Shown piece by piece: positions 5,865-10,023 of a stretch of DNA of 10,023 bases. Every line of letters starts with the position of its first letter. Within the stretch, counting starts at the first letter, position 1. The translations under genes and the position numbers were made by a program. This DNA is from JAWLFI01 sp964626595 (GTDB lineage: Bacteria > Bacteroidota > Bacteroidia > Chitinophagales > Saprospiraceae): the NCBI GenBank assembly GCA_964626595.1, contig CAZVFU010000077.1:1-10023 (forward strand). The letters are read 5' to 3'. Under the pieces are notes generated by a model, which was given only the letters and a program-made list of their open reading frames with translations, was not told the origin of the DNA and searched no databases.

Positions 5865-7952
5865 TTATTGCTTGATAAACGGTATCGTTGTCGCCTTGTG
5901 ATTCGGTGCAGATAATCGCAAATAGTAGGTTCCCTTTTGAAGTTGTCCTAAAATCAATTTTCGATTGGATTGATACTTCCGAATGGGGTAGGAATTAATG
6001 ATTCGACCCTGATTATCGATAATATCAATCTGACCATCACTTTCCAGTGATTGCCCCGTCAACTGAGCTGTGCTCGACACAGGATTGGGTGCTAATTGCC
6101 AGTTGCGCGCAAAAGCATCGGGGGCAGATACAATCTCTTCCACCTCGGCTTTAATAAAGAAAGTATATCGCTCATTTTCTGTAAAATTTGCCCTTACGGT
6201 TACTGTTCCGACATCCGTTTGCCCCTCTTCAGCTGCAGAATAATAGATATTAAACGTGTCTCTTCCATTTAGCGGGTCTTTATCAAAAAGCGCATCTCCA
6301 GGCCGACCACCTTGTATAAGTAAGGCTGGCGTGATAGCGTCTGAAGAAAATCCATCACCTATAACCTCAACATCAGTGAATTCAATGATAGGGCTGGCTA
6401 AAGTTTCGATTTCAAATAGAAGGGTTGTATCAAAGGATTGCTCCACTAAACCTAGATCAAGGGTGTCCCCCGCTTCTACCTGACTTAGGCCGGGCAGCTC
6501 CGATATGGCAAAGTCCCCTTTTTCAGCGATGAAGCCATAAAGTTCACGGCCATTCATCCCATCATCCGCTTGAAAATACACATCTTTTCCTAAAATAATC
6601 AACTCTCGGGCACTCGCACTTTCTGCTCCAGGTCGAATATTACTCACTTGCACTTCAGACTGAAAATTTGCTGCTAGCGGGACTCGGTATACCTCCTGTC
6701 CTTCTGTCGTTTCCTTCGTATAATACAAGAAATCTTCAAGAAAATCATACACAAAGTCGTCGTGGTCGGGGTCGAGATTGTCTGGAGTAAAGGAAAGTAA
6801 TTCAATATTTCCCTGGTCAAGAACCAGACCAAAAGGGTCAGCTAAAAAGAGTTCTCTTCCGATGGTATCTATGCCTCCCTGGTCGTTCTCTTGCGTAAAA
6901 AAAGAAGTGAACGTAAATAGAAAACCAAAGTGTGGTAGGATATCATCCGGTTCCATAGAATTACCTTGATTCAGGTTAGCCCATTCGTTGAAGTTATTGC
7001 TAGAGGGTTCGATCACATAAAGTCGATCGCCTTCTCCATCGGGATCTGCTGTGCAGAAAAGGACAGGAGGTGCCACGCCTGCTATACCAATCTGAATAAG
7101 GTTATCGGGGTTAGAGTTTTCTTCTCCCTCACGAAAATCAATGGCGAGTTGGGTTCCGGCTTCAGTGCCATCTGTCTTCCAAAGCTCACGCCCCAAAGAG
7201 TCGGCAGCACGAAAGAATACAGTATTTCCCACGGAAGTAAAACGGCTTGGGAAAGAGTTGCCCGATCCAGGGTCGATATCTTTCAATAGCTGGGTTCCTA
7301 CAACCGTCCCGTCAGACAACCATAATTCTGTACCTGCATCCGGTGTGCGGGCATTGAAAAACATGAGGCCTCCTTCAGTAGTCACATATTTAAAGTTGGG
7401 GTTTCCAACGCCACTTCCCGGGTTAATATCGAGAAACAATTCAGTTCCCGCCTCTGTACCGTCTGAAACCCAGAGCTCAGAACTCTCCGCCTCAGTCGTG
7501 GCTGTAAACCAAAGTTGACCTTGAAAAATGACAAAATCCCGAGGAGCACCATTGTCCTCGCCTTCCTGGATATCTTTAAATAACTGAGTGCCATCTTCAG
7601 TTCCATCTGTCACCCAGAGCTCTGTTCCACTGCCCGGAGCCCGAGCTGAGAAAAAGACACGGCCGTCAAATTCAATAAAGTTCCCAGGGTTACTGTTCCC
7701 TGCAGAAAAGTCCGAATCCGGGTTGATATCTTTTAACAAACGAGTCCCGTCCTCGGTGCCATCGGATATCCAGAGTTCGGCACCCGAATCTTCTGTGGTA
7801 GCTCGAAAAATAAGTTGACCATTGTATTCGATAAACCGATCGGGGCGTCCGTCCGGCTCACCGGGATTTATATCTTGAATCAGATTCACCTGTTGAGCCA
7901 TCAAAAATGGCGCACTAAGGATGAATAAGAAAATGGGTAAAAGCGATTTCAT
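5865..7952 (-). CDS. Secreted ELWxxDGTxxGT-repeat protein with C-terminal T9SS sorting domain
   Basis: Large secreted protein (695 residues) with a Sec signal peptide: K2, hydrophobic core 4-17, likely cleavage after MAQ (18-20). The N-terminal half holds five tandem units of 47-52 residues with signature ELWx(S/T)DGTxxGT, at 59-70, 111-122, 159-170, 209-220 and 256-267. Each is preceded by a beta-strand pair ending in F(F/R)A and followed by LxxDIxPG. Degenerate units (ELF 367, ELY 470) suggest the fold continues, probably as a beta-propeller or solenoid. Residues about 483-605 resemble a choice-of-anchor/HYDIN-like beta-sandwich (DTFNIYYSAAEEGQTDVGTV). Residues about 615-695 (WQLAPNPVSS to KGTYYLRL) fit a type A T9SS (Por) sorting domain, predicting export across the outer membrane and attachment or release. 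No catalytic motif is visible; the function is unknown, perhaps binding or adhesion. It is last in the SusD operon, 29 bases after the 304-aa gene. Confidence 0.88.
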   Translation of the reverse strand: MKSLLPIFLFILSAPFLMAQQVNLIQDINPGEPDGRPDRFIEYNGQLIFRATTEDSGAELWISDGTEDGTRLLKDINPDSDFSAGNSNPGNFIEFDGRVFFSARAPGSGTELWVTDGTEDGTQLFKDIQEGEDNGAPRDFVIFQGQLWFTATTEAESSELWVSDGTEAGTELFLDINPGSGVGNPNFKYVTTEGGLMFFNARTPDAGTELWLSDGTVVGTQLLKDIDPGSGNSFPSRFTSVGNTVFFRAADSLGRELWKTDGTEAGTQLAIDFREGEENSNPDNLIQIGIAGVAPPVLFCTADPDGEGDRLYVIEPSSNNFNEWANLNQGNSMEPDDILPHFGFLFTFTSFFTQENDQGGIDTIGRELFLADPFGLVLDQGNIELLSFTPDNLDPDHDDFVYDFLEDFLYYTKETTEGQEVYRVPLAANFQSEVQVSNIRPGAESASARELIILGKDVYFQADDGMNGRELYGFIAEKGDFAISELPGLSQVEAGDTLDLGLVEQSFDTTLLFEIETLASPIIEFTDVEVIGDGFSSDAITPALLIQGGRPGDALFDKDPLNGRDTFNIYYSAAEEGQTDVGTVTVRANFTENERYTFFIKAEVEEIVSAPDAFARNWQLAPNPVSSTAQLTGQSLESDGQIDIIDNQGRIINSYPIRKYQSNRKLILGQLQKGTYYLRLSAPNHKATTIPFIKQ
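7152..7778 (-). repeat. Five in-gene repeats coding ELWxxDGTxxGT units
   Basis: The signature blocks occupy 7743-7778, 7587-7622, 7443-7478, 7293-7328 and 7152-7187 on the minus strand, 141-156 bases apart. The protein motif is strongly kept, while codons and inter-block DNA differ, for example in the DGT and GT codons. This points to an old duplication under protein-level selection and not a recent tandem expansion. Confidence 0.8.
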
Positions 7953-7981
7953 ATCTATTGATTTTGTGTTTACAAATTAGT

Positions 7982-8896
7982 TTAATTGTCCTCGGGTTGA
8001 AGTCTGAAATAATATACCACCTCAGTCTCACCGCCTATGTCGGACTCATCAAAAACAACTTCAAGGTCTATTGTTTCTGTAATTTCAGAGTACGTACCTT
8101 CTCCCTTAATGCCAATATAAAAGAAAGGTGGCAGATTTGTACTACTTTTTCGATGAACCCGTATGTTTTGTTCTATGACTTTAACTGTTCCTTCGCGAGG
8201 GTTATTTTCATCGTAAGGGATAAATAGCAGAGCTTCTTCCATGCGAAGGCGTGCAGATGCACTTTGTACGTCCTGATCCGCATAGATTCGATGCATATTA
8301 AAAATATTCGTACTTCGTGTGCTATCCGTATTATACAGTCCAACAACGTTAGGCTTTATCGGGTCCCGATGTACAAAAGCGAAGTGACGCCCGTTGGCCG
8401 GCCCCGTTTCCTGATCCGGAACGTTATCGAAACCCCATAATCGTGCAAATTCTTCCTGAGGTGCCCATAGATCCATATCAATATCGTGACCTGCGCCGAC
8501 GGTAACCGTTGTTTGCTCTCTTTGATTTACCGGCATATAGCTCGAATCTTCCAGAATTTGGATCTGAGCCTCTAAGCCGTTAAATTCTTCGTTCGCTTCA
8601 TTGAGAGCCATACCGATTTTGAAAGAGGTAGATCCGGGTTTAGGTCGGACTGAAGAAGGAATAGGGTTTAGCGCCTCTTCATCAATAAGAGCCCCCTTTA
8701 CAGAAAATTGAATTTTACCGTATTCTTCTCGCCATTCTTTATTGAAAATTAGGCGAAGAAATAAACTATCCTGAAAGGTCAGGATGTAGTTCTCTTGTTC
8801 CCATGCAACCTGAGGTGGGGCTGGATTGACTTCACTCAGCTCTTCTCGACATCCGACTAGCACCAAAAGAATACCTAAAAAATAAAGCCACCTCAT
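7982..8896 (-). CDS. Putative outer-membrane lipoprotein of a SusCD-type operon, function unknown
   Basis: The 304-residue product starts with a lipoprotein signal: a short hydrophobic stretch 3-15 ending in the lipobox L13-V-G-C16, so C16 is the predicted lipidated residue. The next residues R-E-E (17-19) are partly acidic, weakly like the lipoprotein surface-export signals of Bacteroidota. I do not recognise a named family with confidence. The sequence suggests two or more beta-rich segments: about 28-130 resembles a Calx-beta-like strand pattern (ILTFQDSLFLRLIF, then STSFKIGMAL), and 230-304 has alternating strands ending in YYFRLQ. No enzymatic motif is visible. Its ATG overlaps the upstream TGA by four bases (ATGA, 8893-8896), which indicates translational coupling to the 166-aa lipoprotein. 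By position it may be an accessory surface-binding protein of the SusC/SusD complex. Confidence 0.8.
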   Translation of the reverse strand: MRWLYFLGILLVLVGCREELSEVNPAPPQVAWEQENYILTFQDSLFLRLIFNKEWREEYGKIQFSVKGALIDEEALNPIPSSVRPKPGSTSFKIGMALNEANEEFNGLEAQIQILEDSSYMPVNQREQTTVTVGAGHDIDMDLWAPQEEFARLWGFDNVPDQETGPANGRHFAFVHRDPIKPNVVGLYNTDSTRSTNIFNMHRIYADQDVQSASARLRMEEALLFIPYDENNPREGTVKVIEQNIRVHRKSSTNLPPFFYIGIKGEGTYSEITETIDLEVVFDESDIGGETEVVYYFRLQPEDN

Positions 8897-9393
8897 TTTA
8901 TTATTATTTTAAATGTAGAATGAGCTCCGGATTCAGGAAAGCCCATATGGAAACCGGCGGTGTTATCTATAAGTTCAAACAAAATTTCGGCAGGCTCAGG
9001 TTCCCGAATTTGAATCTCAATTTGCACTTCCAGCTCGTTTGGTTGAATATGTACCTCAAACTCGTCATCTAGTGGCGCTCCTTGGGATCCCAGCACTTCC
9101 ATATCACCCATACTGCCCATTATTCTGTGCCGGACTAATACCTGAACCGTATCCGGTTGCAAATCACTGCTCATGGCAAGAGGTATTGTGATGGGCGTCG
9201 TGTCGCCTAAATCTGTTAACTCTAAAAGCAAGGAATCCTGAGCCCCTTCATTTAAAACATACCCATAATTGAACCGGATAAAAGCATTCTCTACGTCAAA
9301 TCGCTTTTCATCAAATGCATCTGTTCGCCTGTCTGCACAAGAGGAACAGAATATAAATCCTAAAAGCACCAAAACCTGGAATATATACTTCAT
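8893..9393 (-). CDS. Small putative lipoprotein downstream of susD-like gene
   Basis: The 166-residue product has a hydrophobic signal (4-15) ending in C16-S-S-C19; C19 is the likely lipidation site, with a non-ideal cysteine at the -3 lipobox position. The mature part is all-beta in character, with a segment FIRFNYGYVLNEG followed by LLLELTDLGD and later VQIEIQIREPEPAEILFELID. This recalls Calx-beta-like or DUF4843-like lipoproteins often encoded just after SusD; the assignment is tentative. The ATG at 9393 shares one base with the stop of the SusD-like gene (TGATG), and the gene's own stop overlaps the next start by four bases, so translation of the three genes is probably coupled. Likely outer-membrane located; no catalytic residues are recognisable. 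Confidence 0.8.
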   Translation of the reverse strand: MKYIFQVLVLLGFIFCSSCADRRTDAFDEKRFDVENAFIRFNYGYVLNEGAQDSLLLELTDLGDTTPITIPLAMSSDLQPDTVQVLVRHRIMGSMGDMEVLGSQGAPLDDEFEVHIQPNELEVQIEIQIREPEPAEILFELIDNTAGFHMGFPESGAHSTFKIIIK

Positions 9394-10023
9394 CAGTAGC
9401 CTGGGTTTTGTTCCAATAATGGATTCACAATAATGGCCTCCTGAGGTATGGGAAGAACATAGCGATCGCTTGGATAGGTCTGTGAGCAGTTCTCAAAACC
9501 GGACGATTCGCAAGCCTCGCGAACAACATTCTCTTGCCGACGTCGAATATCCCAGAAAGCCATGCCCTCCAGCGCGAGTTCTTTTGCTCTTTCCTCAGCG
9601 ATAAATGTCAACCACTCACTAGCATTACCGGAAGGAAGGGCTGGATCGCTCTGTGACTGCAACAAAACTTCTCGCATCAGGTTTTCTGCCTCTGTCAGTT
9701 GGCCGAGTTGCGCATGAGCTTCAGCTTGATTGAGTATTACTTCAGAAGCTCTGATAATCGGTTTAGCTTGCGTAGTATTCGGCTCGAATGGGTACTTTTT
9801 AGAAAAAATGAGCGCTTCCGACACTTCGTAAAGTTGACGCCGCTCATCATCCTGGGGGTAAGAGTCAAATAACTCTTGTGTTACCACAAAGGTTTGGGAC
9901 CGGGTAGAATCTCCGCTCCCAAAAGCTGAATTTATACCTGTCGCTTGTCGATAGGATTGATCTAAAATCCACAAGGCTTCGGCATATCGGCTTTCGGTCC
10001 AGTTTTCGACATAGGAATCGGGG
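9393..10023 (-). CDS. RagB/SusD-family nutrient-binding lipoprotein, C-terminal part (cut by window edge)
   Basis: Partial gene: the frame stays open to the right edge, giving at least 209 codons. A TTG at 9974 could be taken as a start, but it is internal, because the frame continues upstream through DSYVENWTESRYAEA, typical SusD interior sequence. C-terminal hallmarks of the family are visible: RASEVILNQAEAHAQLG (TPR-like helix), EERAKELALEGMAFWDIRRR, and the terminal VLPIPQEAIIVNPLLEQNPGY. SusD proteins are surface lipoproteins that lid a SusC TonB-dependent transporter and deliver glycans, peptides or other ligands to it. The N-terminal lipobox and the expected susC-like gene would lie beyond the window. 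The substrate cannot be deduced; no glycoside hydrolase or protease is encoded in the part of the operon seen here. Confidence 0.93.
   Translation of the reverse strand, partial: PDSYVENWTESRYAEALWILDQSYRQATGINSAFGSGDSTRSQTFVVTQELFDSYPQDDERRQLYEVSEALIFSKKYPFEPNTTQAKPIIRASEVILNQAEAHAQLGQLTEAENLMREVLLQSQSDPALPSGNASEWLTFIAEERAKELALEGMAFWDIRRRQENVVREACESSGFENCSQTYPSDRYVLPIPQEAIIVNPLLEQNPGY

Noticed and set aside
6966..7818. Plus-strand open frames antisense to the ELWxxDGT-repeat gene
   Set aside because: They are mirror images of the repeated protein motif and give Ser/Pro/Val-rich repetitive translations. The minus-strand reading has a signal peptide, repeats and a sorting domain.
9972..9974. 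TTG as the start of a 193-aa protein
   Set aside because: The frame continues upstream to the window edge with SusD-like sequence, so this is an internal leucine codon of a truncated gene.

Overview
The window looks like chromosomal DNA from a member of the Bacteroidota, possibly a Saprospiria/Lewinella-like lineage. The phylum is supported by a RagB/SusD protein end, two small lipoproteins encoded directly after it, a large secreted protein ending in a Por/T9SS-type sorting domain, a TAnnTTTG-type promoter, and weak or absent Shine-Dalgarno sequences. The finer placement is a guess.

Left part (1-1136, minus strand): a complete bacterial ferritin with every ferroxidase-centre residue and a clear intrinsic terminator, preceded by a low-molecular-weight protein tyrosine phosphatase. 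A gap of about 400 bases separates the phosphatase from the divergent trkA-trkH pair (1541-4333, plus strand), which encodes the NAD-binding gating subunit and the membrane channel of a Trk potassium uptake system. The two trk genes are 3 bases apart.

Right part (4634-10023, minus strand): a SusD-like lipoprotein gene cut by the window edge, a 166-aa lipoprotein, a 304-aa lipoprotein and a 695-aa secreted ELWxxDGTxxGT-repeat protein. They overlap by 1 and 4 bases or lie 29 bases apart, and a 14-bp-stem terminator closes the series. This reads as the downstream half of a SusC/SusD-type operon; the SusC-like transporter is presumably beyond the right edge. No carbohydrate-active enzyme is visible, so the substrate is unknown. 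Past the terminator comes a separate di-haem cytochrome c peroxidase/MauG-family gene with its own terminator.

The least ordinary DNA is intergenic. The segments at about 1205-1500 and 4351-4510 are visibly GC-rich, unlike most Bacteroidota spacers. They are packed with inverted repeats and share a nested hairpin built on TCCGCC-loop-GGCGGA, plus the word GGGGCCGG. They look like members of a REP-like palindromic repeat family flanking trkAH. Inside the first lies an AT-rich island with a 13-bp-arm palindrome that contains an exact TAnnTTTG promoter element pointing at trkA. I see no defence system, CRISPR array, transposase, tRNA or rRNA.
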